Source: Paraburkholderia agricolaris
GTDB taxonomy: Bacteria > Pseudomonadota > Gammaproteobacteria > Burkholderiales > Burkholderiaceae
Assembly (NCBI RefSeq): GCF_009455635.1
Contig: NZ_QPER01000002.1
Location: forward strand, 1,860,001 to 1,924,000
Direction: 5' to 3'
DNA: 64,000 bases
The position numbers were made by a program, and so were the translations under genes. Below are positions 26,685 to 36,635 of this stretch, one piece after another. Numbering within the stretch: position 1 is the first letter of the stretch; every line of letters starts with the position of its first letter. The notes under the pieces were generated by a model. That model was not told where the DNA came from, did no database searches, and was given only the letters and a program-made list of their open reading frames with translations.

Positions 26685-29165
26685 CTAGAACTCGAGCGTC
26701 GACAGCAAGGAGACCTGGCGCGCGTCGCCCACCGCGACGAAGTACCGGTTCGCGCTCGACGGGTAGTAAGTCTTGTTGAACAGATTCTTCACGTTGAGCT
26801 GGAACGACAGATGGCGATTGCCGAGTTTCGTTTCGTAAGTGGCGAAGGCATCGGCGACGGTGTAGGCCGGCAGCGTGAAGCTATTGGCCGAATCGCCGGG
26901 GCGTGGGCCGACATAATGCGCACCGGCGCCCACCCGCAACTGGTCGCCGCCGAAGATCGTGCCGAAGTCATAGACCGCAGCAAGCGATGCCGTATTCTGC
27001 GGCGCGTTCCACAGGCGCTTGCCGGCATACAACGGGTCTTCGGTGGTCTTCGCGTCGATGTACGCGTAGCTTGCGATCACGCTCCAGTGCTGGCCGATCT
27101 GGCCGGCCACGTCGAGCTCCACACCGCGTGAACGTGCCTTGCCGGCCGTGCGCCAGTCGGTCTGTCTGGTGGCGTCGTTGTACTGCTGCACCAGCACGTT
27201 TTTCTTGTCGATGTTGAAAAGCGCCAGCGTGCCGCTGAGGCCATTGGGCATGGCAATCTTGGCGCCGAGCTCCCATGAAGTGGCTTCTTCAGGCTGCACC
27301 GACGAATCGATCACCACGCCGGTGGCAAGCGGCGCGATCGTCGAGGTCGGCTTGAGCGACTGGGTATAGCTGCCGTATAGCGAGACCGTGTCGGTCCATT
27401 TGTAGACCACGCCCGCGCGCGGCAGCCATTTGCTGCCGTTGATGTCCGTATTGACGACAAACGGCCGGCCCTTTCCCGCGATCTGGTTGTAACTCAGAAA
27501 ACGCGCGCCGCCGATCAGAATCCACTTGTCGGTGAGATGCAAATTGTCCTGGAAGAAGAACGAGCGGTCGTGCAGCGTGTCGGTCTGATCGCTGTCACTT
27601 GCGGACACGGTGGTCGACGGGCTCTCGCGGCCGTAGATCGGATTGAAGTAGTTGAACGAATATTTCGTGGCCTGGCGCAGCAGGTCCTTGCGATAGATGC
27701 GGCGGTACTCGCTGTCGACGCCGACCTGCAAATCGTTGCGCAAACCCGCAAGGTTGAAATGGCCGTCCACGTATGCGATCGCGTAGCTGTCCGTGCTGAG
27801 CGCCCCATGCGTCGCGTCGTTGCTGCGCGACACGGCGCCGGTCGTGCTGTTGATACCCTGCACGCGCAACTGACCCGCGTCGTATGTCTCGCGGTTGTAG
27901 CTATAGCCGAAGTGAGCCTTCCAGTTCGCGTTGATCTGATGATCGACGCTGATTTGCGCGAGGTTCGATTCGCCGTCCATTTCGTTGAACGGTTCGTCGA
28001 GACGTTCGCGGCTCGAAATCGCAAGCGGCTGGTTGGTTTTCGGGTCGAGCGCGGTGCCGCGGTCGAACGGATAGAGAAACTTGCGATATTCGTACGACAC
28101 CACCACCTGGGTATCGCGTCCGTACCACGCGAGCGACGGCGCCACGAGCGTCTCGCGGCGTTCGCCGAAGTTGCGCCAGTATTGCTCGTCGGTCTGATCG
28201 ACCACGAGCCGGTAGGCGAGACCGGAGTCGCCGATCGGCCCGGTTGTATCGAGCGTGGCGGCGGCCCCGTTGCGGCCGTGTCCGTAGGTCGAGCCGAGCA
28301 CGGAGATCGCGTGATAGGGCTGGAGCAAGGGCTGCTTGCTCACCACGTTGACGACGCCGCCCGGGTCCATGATTCCGTACAGCAGCGAGGTCGGGCCCTT
28401 GAGCACTTCGACACTGTCGGCCGCCGCGTTCAGCGCGCGCCCTTGCACCAGCGGCATGCCGTTGTGCATGATCGAACCGTCGCGATTACCGCCGAAACCG
28501 CGCTTGAGCAAGGTGTCCTGCGTGCCGGCCAGCGTGTTGCCTTGCACGATGCCGCTCACGTTCGCAAGCGCATCGTCGAGATTACGCGGACGCTGGTCGT
28601 GCAGCACCTGGGACGGCACGATGTTGACGGCCTGGGCGGTGTCGAGCACCGGTGTGTCCGAACGCGTTACCACCGAGTCGGCAGGGGGCCGGTAGCTGCC
28701 GGCTTTCACCATCGTCGAACTGACCGTGACGGCGGGGAGGGTGGTGCCGTGCGGGTCGCCGTCGTCCGCTGCCGCTTCAGTGCGCGGGACGAGCGTATAG
28801 CCGCCATTGGCCTGCTGCGTCGCGCCGAGTCCGGTGCCGCGCAGGATTCGCTCGAAGCCTTGCCTGACGTCGTAATCGCCGTGCAGGCCTGCGCTCGTGC
28901 GCCCGTCTGTCAGTGCCGCCGGAAAGGACAGTAACAGCCCGCTTTCGCGTCCGAAGCGATTGAGCGCCGCTTCGAGCGGCCCGGCCGGAATGTCGTAGCT
29001 CTTGCGCGCCGGCGCTTCGGCGGAAGACGGCGCATCGGCCGCCAGCGCCACGTTGAACGGCAGTCCGGCGGAGATCAGTGCGGCCGTTGCGATGTGCCGC
29101 GCGCGCATAGCGCCACGACTGCCACGGCGGCCATTGCCGGCGCCGGTCTTTCGATACTGTCCCAT
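26685..29165 (-). CDS. TonB-dependent siderophore receptor with signalling domain
   Basis: An 826-residue outer-membrane receptor. After a signal peptide (cleavage near ALAAD, about residue 43) comes an STN signalling domain (about 55-105, with AGPLEAALNRFGRESGLLLSF), the plug (about 165-280, with RPRNLDDALANVSGIVQG and LKGPTSLLYGIMDPGG) and a 22-strand barrel ending ARQVSLLSTLEF with terminal phenylalanine. The STN domain means it can signal to the FecR-like anti-sigma factor encoded upstream. Style and the FecIR partner fit ferric hydroxamate or catechol siderophore uptake. The start at 29165 was preferred to one 25 codons earlier. Confidence 0.9.
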   Translation of the reverse strand: MGQYRKTGAGNGRRGSRGAMRARHIATAALISAGLPFNVALAADAPSSAEAPARKSYDIPAGPLEAALNRFGRESGLLLSFPAALTDGRTSAGLHGDYDVRQGFERILRGTGLGATQQANGGYTLVPRTEAAADDGDPHGTTLPAVTVSSTMVKAGSYRPPADSVVTRSDTPVLDTAQAVNIVPSQVLHDQRPRNLDDALANVSGIVQGNTLAGTQDTLLKRGFGGNRDGSIMHNGMPLVQGRALNAAADSVEVLKGPTSLLYGIMDPGGVVNVVSKQPLLQPYHAISVLGSTYGHGRNGAAATLDTTGPIGDSGLAYRLVVDQTDEQYWRNFGERRETLVAPSLAWYGRDTQVVVSYEYRKFLYPFDRGTALDPKTNQPLAISSRERLDEPFNEMDGESNLAQISVDHQINANWKAHFGYSYNRETYDAGQLRVQGINSTTGAVSRSNDATHGALSTDSYAIAYVDGHFNLAGLRNDLQVGVDSEYRRIYRKDLLRQATKYSFNYFNPIYGRESPSTTVSASDSDQTDTLHDRSFFFQDNLHLTDKWILIGGARFLSYNQIAGKGRPFVVNTDINGSKWLPRAGVVYKWTDTVSLYGSYTQSLKPTSTIAPLATGVVIDSSVQPEEATSWELGAKIAMPNGLSGTLALFNIDKKNVLVQQYNDATRQTDWRTAGKARSRGVELDVAGQIGQHWSVIASYAYIDAKTTEDPLYAGKRLWNAPQNTASLAAVYDFGTIFGGDQLRVGAGAHYVGPRPGDSANSFTLPAYTVADAFATYETKLGNRHLSFQLNVKNLFNKTYYPSSANRYFVAVGDARQVSLLSTLEF

Positions 29166-29282
29166 GTTCAAAGCTCGCTGGAAGGGTGACGATGTGTTGC
29201 TCTCATCTCCCTTGTCACGCGAGATTCGAAAACAGCTCACAACAGACGAAAAAATTTTCAGCGATGCCAGGGCTCGCCGGTT

Positions 29283-30296
29283 TCAGGCGCGCGCCGCGCG
29301 CACGGTGCCCCAGTAGCGCGTAATGAATACCACCTCGACCGGCAAGGTTGTGGCCAGCGTGTCGAGCACACGCTCCGTGTCGGCGAGCGGGAAGGTGCCC
29401 GAGATCCGCAAATCGGCCACCGATGGATCGCAACCCAGATGCCCCGTGCGGTACCGATCCAGCTCGGCTACGAAATCGCCGAGCCGCATGCCGCTGGCGA
29501 CGATCAGACCATCCGTCCACGCTGCGTCGTTCTCGCTGAGCGGCTCGACCGCGCCGACGTTGTCGTGCGTGAAGCGGACGCGTTGTCCGGCACGGACCAC
29601 CGGCGTAAGGCCGGCTGCGTCGCGCGGGCTGACCCGCACCGCGCCTTCGAACACATCGAGGCGGCTAAGCGCACTCTGCTGCCTGACGGCGAAGCGTGTT
29701 CCCAAAGCTTGCAAACGCCCTTGCGCGGTCTCGACAATGAACGGCCGCTGTTCACCGGCGAGATGGCCGGTCGCGATCATGATTTCGCCTTTGATCAGGC
29801 GCACACGCCGTTCGGTGCTGTTAAAACCGATATCGATGGCGCTGTCGGTGTTAAGCGTGACGCGGGTGCCGTCGGCGAGCGTGAGGGCGCGGCGTTCGCC
29901 GGGCGCGGTGTGCGCATCCGCACTCCATGCGCGCCACGGCACGTGTTCACCGGCGAGCCATGTCGCACCGCCGGCGAACAGCAGGGTCGCGAGGACTTTG
30001 ACACTCGCGCGGCGTCTGGCCGCCCCGGTACGCGTCAGCGCAGCGCGAGCGGCCGCTGCGCCGCCTGCGTCCACAACGCCCGTGCCTGCTTCAGTGAGTC
30101 CCCTGAATCGACTGCTGACGCTGCAGATGTGCTGCCACGCGCGTTCGTGATCGGGATGCTCGGCGCACCAGCGCGCCAAGGCGAGTTGCTGGGCGTGCGT
30201 GTCTTTGCCGGATTGCAATTCCATCCACCACTGCACGGCGCGCATGGCGATGTGTTGCGGAATATCGGGTCTATCGGGTCTCGCGCTCGCGTTCAT
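29283..30296 (-). CDS. FecR-type anti-sigma regulator
   Basis: A 337-residue membrane regulator. The N-terminal cytoplasmic domain is DUF4880-like ([32 protein letters not shown]), a membrane helix lies at about 102-120, and the periplasmic FecR domain holds [19 protein letters not shown] and [12 protein letters not shown]. It receives the signal from the TonB receptor's STN domain and activates the sigma factor encoded just upstream, whose stop is 11 bases before this start. Confidence 0.9.
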   Translation of the reverse strand: MNASARPDRPDIPQHIAMRAVQWWMELQSGKDTHAQQLALARWCAEHPDHERAWQHICSVSSRFRGLTEAGTGVVDAGGAAAARAALTRTGAARRRASVKVLATLLFAGGATWLAGEHVPWRAWSADAHTAPGERRALTLADGTRVTLNTDSAIDIGFNSTERRVRLIKGEIMIATGHLAGEQRPFIVETAQGRLQALGTRFAVRQQSALSRLDVFEGAVRVSPRDAAGLTPVVRAGQRVRFTHDNVGAVEPLSENDAAWTDGLIVASGMRLGDFVAELDRYRTGHLGCDPSVADLRISGTFPLADTERVLDTLATTLPVEVVFITRYWGTVRAARA

Positions 30297-30307
30297 CCGT
30301 CGATCCG

Positions 30308-30820
30308 TCAGGCCACGTTCAGCGCAAAGAAACACTGTGCGCCGGCGCGCACCAGATGGCGTTTCACGGTCGAGATGGAAAGCTTCAGTTGTGCGGCGAT
30401 CTCGGCGTGGGTCAATCCGTCGAGCTGGGCCAGAAGGAAAGCACGTTTGACGGCGAGCGGCAGCCGTTCCAGCAGACTGTCGATCTCGCACAGCGCTTCC
30501 AGAAGCAGCGCGCGCTCCTCAGGTGAGGGCGCGAAATTCTCGGGCACGAGCGCCAACGCTTCCAGATACGCACGCTCGATCTGCTCGCGACGCCAGTAAT
30601 TGGCCATGACGCGTTGCGCGACCGTGGTCAGAAACGCGCGAGGTTCTTCCAGACCCAGCGGTTCATCACGGGCGAGCAAACGCAGGAACGTATCGTGCGC
30701 GAGGTCGGCCGCACGATGCGCACAGCCGAGCTTCTTACGCAGCCATGCGTGGAGCCAGCCGTGATGATTGCTGTAGAGCGCCTGCATCTCGTGATGCAGC
30801 GCCGATTCGTTTGCCGCCAT
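30308..30820 (-). CDS. ECF sigma factor, FecI type
   Basis: A 170-residue extracytoplasmic-function sigma factor. Region 2 (about residues 10-75) contains [13 protein letters not shown] and [20 protein letters not shown]; region 4 (about 110-160) contains [24 protein letters not shown] and STVKRHL. These features match iron-starvation FecI/PvdS-like sigma factors. It heads the operon with FecR and the TonB receptor and is itself preceded by a good Fur box, so its expression should be iron-repressed. Confidence 0.9.
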   Translation of the reverse strand: MAANESALHHEMQALYSNHHGWLHAWLRKKLGCAHRAADLAHDTFLRLLARDEPLGLEEPRAFLTTVAQRVMANYWRREQIERAYLEALALVPENFAPSPEERALLLEALCEIDSLLERLPLAVKRAFLLAQLDGLTHAEIAAQLKLSISTVKRHLVRAGAQCFFALNVA

Positions 30821-30865
30821 GGCCCACCGGGCGCGTCAGATCCGTGGATGCGACGCCTTTGTAAA

Positions 30866-30880
30866 TGAGAATGATTCGCA
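30866..30880. promoter_or_regulatory. Fur box upstream of FecI-type sigma gene
   Basis: TGAGAATGATTCGCA matches the 7-1-7 Fur consensus TGATAATnATTATCA at 11 of 14 specified positions. It lies about 46 bases before the sigma-factor ATG, where Fur binding would block its promoter in iron-rich cells. Confidence 0.7.
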
Positions 30881-30925
30881 TCATAACATGTCAAAATGTA
30901 AGGTGGAAAGACGTCAACTCACGCA

Positions 30926-31828
30926 TTAGCCGGCTTTACGAACCCAGTTGCCCCCGTGTGCCGCGGCCTGCGCTGCCGGCGAGATCGCGAGATAAGCCAG
31001 CGCCTGTTCAGTGGAGCCTTCGTGATGCGGCGTGTAACGCGGATTGAAATAGCGTAACGCCGCCGCAATCATTTTCCAGAACGACGGCAGGCAACGGCGC
31101 CGCGCTCCGGCGCGCCACGCGAGAATAAAGCCGTAGTACCTGCCGGCAGCAGGATCGCGCTGGTGCATGAAGCGTGCGCCGCGCGTCAGGAAGTACAGCA
31201 GAAGCACGACGGTCGAAAGCATATGGAAGCAGCGTTCGAAATAGGTGCCGCCCATATGCCGGAAGATGTCGAAGGCCACCGTGCGATGTTCGACCTCTTC
31301 GGCACCGTGCCAACGCAGCAGGTCGAGCATGGTGGGGTCGGCGTGGGCTGCATCGAGCCCGTCGGCATTGAGCACCCAGTTGCCGAGGTAGCCGAAAAAG
31401 TGCTCCAGCGCGGCGATCACGCCAAGCTGCTGACGCAGCCAAAACCGTGTTTTGCCGATCTTCAGCCCAAGCGGCTGTTCGCCGAGCAGCTTGCCGAACA
31501 GCCAGTCGAGTTGTTTCGTGAAGGGCTGCGTGTCGATGCCGTGCGCCTTGTAGTAATGCGTGAGCACACCACCGTGCGAGCGCGAATGCACCGCCTCCTG
31601 ACGGAGAAAACCCTCGGCGTCGTCGCGCAAGGCCGGGTCGGTAATGAGCGGCAGCGCCTTGTTGTAGACGCGGCAGAACCATAGCTCGCCGGCGGGGAAC
31701 AGCAGGTTCAGCACATTGATGATGTGCGTGCTCGACGGATCGCCCGGAATCCACTGAATCGGTGTTTGGCTCCAGTCGAACTTCACGTGGCGGGCCTTGA
31801 TCTTGTGCTGGGTTTGCTCTTGGTTCAT
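30926..31828 (-). CDS. Metal-dependent hydrolase-like protein (PF10118 family)
   Basis: A 300-residue protein of the PF10118 family (often annotated as metal-dependent hydrolase). It has ferritin-like metal-binding pairs: EAVHSRSH near residue 78, ALEHFFGYLGNW near 130 and HGAEEVEHRTVAFDIF near 172, which suggest a di-metal centre. A membrane-associated segment (LSTVVLLLYFLTRG) lies near residue 205. The family is uncharacterised; homologues often accompany hydroxylases and SDRs in lipid or steroid modification. It is the last gene of the three-gene operon, starting 37 bases after the fusion gene stop. Confidence 0.75.
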   Translation of the reverse strand: MNQEQTQHKIKARHVKFDWSQTPIQWIPGDPSSTHIINVLNLLFPAGELWFCRVYNKALPLITDPALRDDAEGFLRQEAVHSRSHGGVLTHYYKAHGIDTQPFTKQLDWLFGKLLGEQPLGLKIGKTRFWLRQQLGVIAALEHFFGYLGNWVLNADGLDAAHADPTMLDLLRWHGAEEVEHRTVAFDIFRHMGGTYFERCFHMLSTVVLLLYFLTRGARFMHQRDPAAGRYYGFILAWRAGARRRCLPSFWKMIAAALRYFNPRYTPHHEGSTEQALAYLAISPAAQAAAHGGNWVRKAG

Positions 31829-31865
31829 AACGGTCTCCGGCGTCTGATTGATGAGCTCACTGAGC

Positions 31866-33665
31866 TCAGCGCGGCATCATGTTGATGCGGGCGATCACGC
31901 GGCCTAACCCGGGCAGGTAGCGCGAGATAAACCGCATGGAATGCGCCTCGATGCCGATGGCGACCACAGGCCGGTTGCGCAACACGGCGCCAAGCGCGGC
32001 TTTCGCAACCGCCTCGGGCTTCAGTCCGCGCAACTGATAAAGCCTGGTGGCCTTCTGGCGCATGCGGTCCTGGTCCTGCGGGCTGGCGCCGACGTACTGT
32101 GTGGCAGCCATGATTCCGGTCTCGGCGAACCCCGGACAGATTGCGCTGACACCGATACCCTCGCTCGCGAGTTCTCCTCGCATGCACTCGCTGAGCATCA
32201 GCACGGCGGCCTTGGTCGTCGCGTAGGCGGGCAGATCGCGTGAAGGGGCGAACGCGGCGGCAGACGCCGTGTTGACGATGTGGCCGCCATTGCCGCGCTT
32301 CACCATCTGGCGCGCGAACAGGCGTGAGCCGTGGATCACGCCCCACAGGTTGACGTGAAGAATGCGTTCCCAGTCTTGTGCCGAGGTGTCGAGTACGCCG
32401 CCTGCCATGCCGATGCCCGCGTTGTTGACCACGATGTCAGCGCCGCCGAGTTCCGTCCCGACCCAGTCGGCCAACGCTTCCATCTGCGCGGCACTGCCGA
32501 CGTCGGTCTTGCGCGCGTAGGCGTGATTTCCCAATAGCCTGACCAGCGTGGCGGTGCGCTCCGCGGCTACGGTGTCGATATCGACGGCGACCACGGCCGC
32601 ACCTTGCTTCGCGAATTCCAGCGCGATGCATCGCCCAATGCCGCTGCCCGCGCCGGTCACCACCGCGAGCTTGCCGCTGAGCGCCTGGCGTGCCGAGTCC
32701 ATGCGGGCGCGCTGCAGCGTCTGCGGTTCATCCCCGCCCTCGGTGTGTTCGACGAGCTCACGCACCATCCGGGCCATCGGTTCGGGATGGGTGAGCGGCA
32801 CCCAGTGCCGTGCGGTCAGTTCACGGCGCCAGTACTTCGGCACCCATCGCGAGAGATCTTCGGACAGCGCCGGGCTGACATATTTGTCCAGCGTCGGCAC
32901 GATCACCTGGACCGGGGCGTGCGCGTAACGCTTGCGCGGCATGAACAGGCAGCGGATGAAGTTGGCGCGGTACAGCGATACGCCGCGCATGCCGTCGCGG
33001 GTTTGGGTCGGCCTGGGCGTGACCTCGGTCTTTTCCACCCGACGCAACACCCGCGGCCACGCGCGGCCGAGCCATAAGCGCCACGTCAATCCCGGCAGCA
33101 CCGGCAGGTGAAACAGCAGTACGTACCAGGAGCGCACCAACTGGCCCAATACCTTGCCGATAGAGCGCGGCGTGGGACGTAGCAGGCGCGCTCGCATCCA
33201 GTACGCAACATGGTCGAGGCAAGGGCCCGAGCATGACGTGTACGATGCAATGCGGCCACGCAAGCGCTCTTCAGTAACGAACTCCCATCCCTGAATCGAG
33301 CCCCAGTCGTGCGCGACCAGATGGACCGGACGATCGGGGCTAACGGCATCGATGACGGCAACGAAATCGTCGGTGAGCTTTCCTAAGCGATAGGCCTTCG
33401 TGCGGGTTGGCGCAGTGGATTGCCCGGCACCCCGCACGTCGTAGGCAACCACGTGGAAATCCTGCGCCAGCAGGCTGGCTAAAGCGTTCCAGACTTCGCT
33501 GGTGTCGGGGTAGCCATGCACCAGGATCACGGTCGGCCGGGCGGGGTCGCCCCATGCGCTGGCGGCCAAGGTTACGTCGCCCGAGCGCACCGTGAAACTC
33601 GTGCGATGCATCGCGGGCGGCGCCTCGTACAGCGTAGGCGGCACGGGTTCGGTCAAAAGCTGCAT
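31866..33665 (-). CDS. Alpha/beta hydrolase-SDR fusion (EphD-like)
   Basis: A 599-residue two-domain enzyme. Domain 1 (about 1-320) is an alpha/beta hydrolase of the epoxide-hydrolase type: oxyanion motif HGYPDTSEVW, nucleophile elbow AHDWGS with Asp as nucleophile rather than Ser, and a late HWVPLTHPEP with the catalytic His. Domain 2 (about 330-599) is a short-chain dehydrogenase with VTGAGSGIGR, NNAGIG and YATTK. This fusion is known from mycobacterial EphD. The start at 33665 was chosen because GGAGG lies five bases upstream; an in-frame ATG five codons earlier overlaps the M24 stop but has no ribosome-binding site. Confidence 0.86.
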   Translation of the reverse strand: MQLLTEPVPPTLYEAPPAMHRTSFTVRSGDVTLAASAWGDPARPTVILVHGYPDTSEVWNALASLLAQDFHVVAYDVRGAGQSTAPTRTKAYRLGKLTDDFVAVIDAVSPDRPVHLVAHDWGSIQGWEFVTEERLRGRIASYTSCSGPCLDHVAYWMRARLLRPTPRSIGKVLGQLVRSWYVLLFHLPVLPGLTWRLWLGRAWPRVLRRVEKTEVTPRPTQTRDGMRGVSLYRANFIRCLFMPRKRYAHAPVQVIVPTLDKYVSPALSEDLSRWVPKYWRRELTARHWVPLTHPEPMARMVRELVEHTEGGDEPQTLQRARMDSARQALSGKLAVVTGAGSGIGRCIALEFAKQGAAVVAVDIDTVAAERTATLVRLLGNHAYARKTDVGSAAQMEALADWVGTELGGADIVVNNAGIGMAGGVLDTSAQDWERILHVNLWGVIHGSRLFARQMVKRGNGGHIVNTASAAAFAPSRDLPAYATTKAAVLMLSECMRGELASEGIGVSAICPGFAETGIMAATQYVGASPQDQDRMRQKATRLYQLRGLKPEAVAKAALGAVLRNRPVVAIGIEAHSMRFISRYLPGLGRVIARINMMPR

Positions 33666-33676
33666 ATGCGCCTCCG

Positions 33677-34549
33677 TCATGCCGCGGCTAACGCCCGTCC
33701 GCGCTGCGCCCAGCGGCGCACATGCGGCAGGTCGTCGTCGAGCCAGTAGGCGTCGTCTTCGGTGATGACGAGCAGTTCTTCGAACTTGGCGCCCACGCCC
33801 TGAAAGCCGAGATGCGGCTCGACGGCCCACAAGCCGGGCGTCGGGGCATGATCGGAGCGGCGATCGATCGACCACAGCGGCGACCAGCCTTCTTTCCTGC
33901 CCGCGCTCACCTGGTCGAGGACCAGATTGCGCGTGGCGTTCAGGCCGAAGCGCGCCACGAAGCGCGGCTTGGCGGGGTTGTGCAGCTTCGCGACCCGATG
34001 CGCCAGCACCTTGAACGGATAGGCCTTATGACGCGGCTCCACGCCCTGTTTCCTGCATAGCAGGTCGACCGCGCGCGCCACGTCGGCAAGCGTGCGCCGC
34101 TGTTTGACCATACTGACGATCAGTTCGCGGTGTTCCGCGAGATCGTCTTTCAGTTGCTCGAGAATCGGATTCGTACCGACGCAGGTCGCGTAGCCGACAT
34201 CGGCGATCACCCCGTTCAACACGGGTGCCACGTCGAGAATGACCGGCATGTTTTCTTCCAGACGGCGTGAGCCCGGGAAGAATGCAAGATTGAAGCCGGC
34301 CATGTGCGACAACCCGGAGAAGCCCTCAAAAGCGGTACGGTCGCCAAACCAGGCGAAGGGTTTGTGCAGCCAGTCATGCACGCCATGGTCCTGCAACCAT
34401 TCGGTCAGCAGCCGGGCGGCGTCTTTTTCCGTCATGCCCGGTCGAAGCATGTCGCCGATGCTCTCGACACACCGGTACGCCAGTTGCTGGACTTCACGGA
34501 ACTGCGCCAACTCGTCCACGTTGACGTGTGGAATGGCCTTCTCACCCAT
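33677..34549 (-). CDS. M24-family metallopeptidase (Xaa-Pro aminopeptidase-like)
   Basis: A 290-residue pita-bread-fold protein. All five expected metal ligands can be placed: Asp in VILDVAPVLNGVIADVG (two Asp), His in VLAHRVAKL, Glu in WAVEPHLG and Glu in GAKFEELLVI. It therefore looks catalytically competent, but it lacks the N-terminal domain of classical prolidases and its substrate is unknown. GGGAGG lies six bases before the ATG. It is the first gene of an operon with the EphD-like fusion and PF10118 protein, which is an odd partner set for a peptidase. Confidence 0.8.
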   Translation of the reverse strand: MGEKAIPHVNVDELAQFREVQQLAYRCVESIGDMLRPGMTEKDAARLLTEWLQDHGVHDWLHKPFAWFGDRTAFEGFSGLSHMAGFNLAFFPGSRRLEENMPVILDVAPVLNGVIADVGYATCVGTNPILEQLKDDLAEHRELIVSMVKQRRTLADVARAVDLLCRKQGVEPRHKAYPFKVLAHRVAKLHNPAKPRFVARFGLNATRNLVLDQVSAGRKEGWSPLWSIDRRSDHAPTPGLWAVEPHLGFQGVGAKFEELLVITEDDAYWLDDDLPHVRRWAQRGRALAAA

Positions 34550-34565
34550 ACCTGCCTCCCAATAT

Positions 34566-34578
34566 CCTGTCTGACAGG
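34566..34578. promoter_or_regulatory. 13-bp palindrome upstream of M24 operon
   Basis: CCTGTCTGACAGG is a perfect 6-1-6 palindrome 17 bases before the M24 ATG. The position would overlap the transcription start or leader of the operon. Confidence 0.4.
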
Positions 34579-34612
34579 CGTACAGCAGCCCATCACGATG
34601 ACATTTTTTATT

Positions 34613-34632
34613 GTTACATTTAATGATGTAAC
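34613..34632. promoter_or_regulatory. Inverted repeat GTTACAT-N6-ATGTAAC
   Basis: Perfect 7-base arms separated by 6 bases lie about 64 bases before the M24 start, in an AT-rich stretch. This is a plausible TetR/FadR-type operator for the M24/EphD-like operon. No regulator gene is adjacent. Confidence 0.5.
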
Positions 34633-34785
34633 GATTGGATGCTACACCATGAGAAAGACCAGTCCACTGGTTTTTTCCCTGGTGGGTCGTAGGGTGGGGA
34701 AGAGTGCGTTCCGATCGGGATCGCTTCCAGTCGGCTGAACTGGAGTCCAATCACCAACTGAAAGCGGGGCACCCGCGGCAGGAAG

Positions 34786-36006
34786 CTAAACCGCCGTTCG
34801 ATCAAGGTCGCGAGGTATGGACGCAGTCGCGATGGCGGCAATGATTGAAGCGATGCCGGCCATCACGAACGTCGCGGACAGGGAGGTTGTGATCACCATC
34901 CCCGCAATGGCCGATCCGAGCGGAAAGCCGGCGAGATTCAAGCTCATCGAGATGGATAACACCCGGCCGAGTTGACGCGGATCGGTGCGTCGCTGACGCA
35001 AGGTCAGCAGCGCGACGTCGATTGGACCGGACGCCACCCCGGCAAGCATCAAACCGATGGCTAAGCCGCCAAAGCCAAATTCCGCTGCAACCGGCCATGC
35101 GGCCAGGGCGGTAACGATCATTCCGGCCGCCATGATGAGGCGTTCACGGCCCGTGGTCCGCAGATGGCCGGCGAGAAGCGCTCCCAGGCCACCGGCCATA
35201 CCCATCGCGGCCCACAGCAAACCGGTTACTGAACTGCCCACCGCACTGGCGTAGTGGTTAGCCACGAATACCGGAACCACCACAACGAGAACGCCCCAGG
35301 TCGCCTGATACAACGAATAGGAAATGGCGAGTCCCCGCAGCGTCGGCTGACGCGCGACCATCTGGATGCCCTCGATCGTCTGGCGCAGCAGAGATGTCTG
35401 GGTGGAGGCGAGGCCTGGCAGATTCTGGACGTAAGACAGACAGATCGCCGCACCCGCGTAAGCCACGGCGATGACGGACAGCGCGGATTCAGGTCCGAAC
35501 GAAGCAACGATCAGGCCGGCCAAACCGGGCCCCACCACGTCGACCACGGCATAGACCGCGGTGTCCAGCGCATTGGCCCGATCGAGCGCGTGAGCCGGCA
35601 CCAGGCGCGGCAGCAGGGTTCGCGTTCCCGCCGCTCCCAACGGACCGGTAAGCGAGAACAGCACGACCAGCACAAACAGAACCGGCGTGCTGGCCCAGCC
35701 AACCCAACTGGCCATGCTGATGGCGGCGATGTAGATCGCGCTCGCGATCAGATCGATCCTCAATGCCGTTGTCGGGCCCATACGGTCAAGCAGCGCACCC
35801 GCGATCGGGCTGACCACCAGACCCGGAACAATCGCGGCGAACGTCAGCCATCCGGCCAACGCCGGCGACGAAAATCGCGTCAGCACGAACAGCACTAATG
35901 TCAGGGTGAACATGCGCCCGGCGAGGCGCGAAAGAGTCGCCGCAAGAATGAGCGAGAACAGGCTGGGGATCTTGAGAAGAGCACGATAGGAATTCTGTTG
36001 TTCCAT
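34786..36006 (-). CDS. MFS transporter, drug/enterobactin-exporter type
   Basis: A 406-residue major-facilitator protein with 12 predicted membrane helices (for example LVLFVLTRFSSPALAGWL in TM2, VVGPGLAGLIVASFG in TM5 and GLLWAAMGMAGGLGALLAGHL in TM8). The conserved loop 2-3 motif is ALLDRMGPTTALR. The N-terminal opening and overall style fit exporters of the EntS/MFS_3 group. The ATG at 36006 was chosen because TM1 starts about 15 residues later, though the ribosome-binding site is weak. No regulator lies next to it; substrate unknown. Confidence 0.82.
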   Translation of the reverse strand: MEQQNSYRALLKIPSLFSLILAATLSRLAGRMFTLTLVLFVLTRFSSPALAGWLTFAAIVPGLVVSPIAGALLDRMGPTTALRIDLIASAIYIAAISMASWVGWASTPVLFVLVVLFSLTGPLGAAGTRTLLPRLVPAHALDRANALDTAVYAVVDVVGPGLAGLIVASFGPESALSVIAVAYAGAAICLSYVQNLPGLASTQTSLLRQTIEGIQMVARQPTLRGLAISYSLYQATWGVLVVVVPVFVANHYASAVGSSVTGLLWAAMGMAGGLGALLAGHLRTTGRERLIMAAGMIVTALAAWPVAAEFGFGGLAIGLMLAGVASGPIDVALLTLRQRRTDPRQLGRVLSISMSLNLAGFPLGSAIAGMVITTSLSATFVMAGIASIIAAIATASIPRDLDRTAV

Positions 36007-36635
36007 GGTGGCCTGGTTGGGTGGAGCTAGCGCCGGGAATGCTACGGGAACGACTGCTTTGACCGGATTGGCACGTGGCCGTCGTTTACACATATTACAG
36101 ACCTGTAGGGTGAGCTGGTCACGTGATGGTTGAGCCGCGGTCTGATGCGGGTCCCCATTCGACATCCGATGCGCTCGCCGGTCGCGTATCCGTTGGGCGG
36201 TGTCGGGCTCCTGAGCGCTTACGACTGGTCGAATTGCTTGCACGTTTGTCGAGTTCTGTCTACGCGCCGCAAGATGAGCGACGCATCGACCCTGCCGTGC
36301 GTCGAGCCGGATTGTCCCGCCGTTGCTTGCCGCTATTGAAACAACCAGCCCTGCACGATTCGCCGGTTGCCATTCCGGATTCCGTCTTTCGAAGACAATG
36401 CGAGGGCGCGCTTCGACTAAGTAATAGGTCGAAATATCCAGCGACAAAACTCCACAATCGCGGTAGCAAATCGACAGTCATTTGAAGTGGGGGTGATTAG
36501 CATCGCAAATACGTTGTGCCGTGATGGAAGGGAAACGCATTTGGCTAGTACACCAAAGCGTCTGGCAAGAACGGCTGAATTGCTCGCGGCAGGCACCGCA
36601 GAGTATTTTGATATTCATGGTAGGTAAGGCCATCG
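36007..36635. other. Intergenic region of about 630 bases
   Basis: The stretch lies between the divergent MFS and polysaccharide-deacetylase genes. Several short open frames cross it on both strands, but none has a ribosome-binding site, a recognisable domain or consistent GC3 bias. It may carry decayed coding material; I cannot assign any. Confidence 0.45.

Noticed and set aside
31866..33665. The hydrolase-SDR fusion as an assembly or frameshift artefact
   Set aside because: Both domains are complete and in one frame with a normal linker, and the same fusion is known in EphD proteins.
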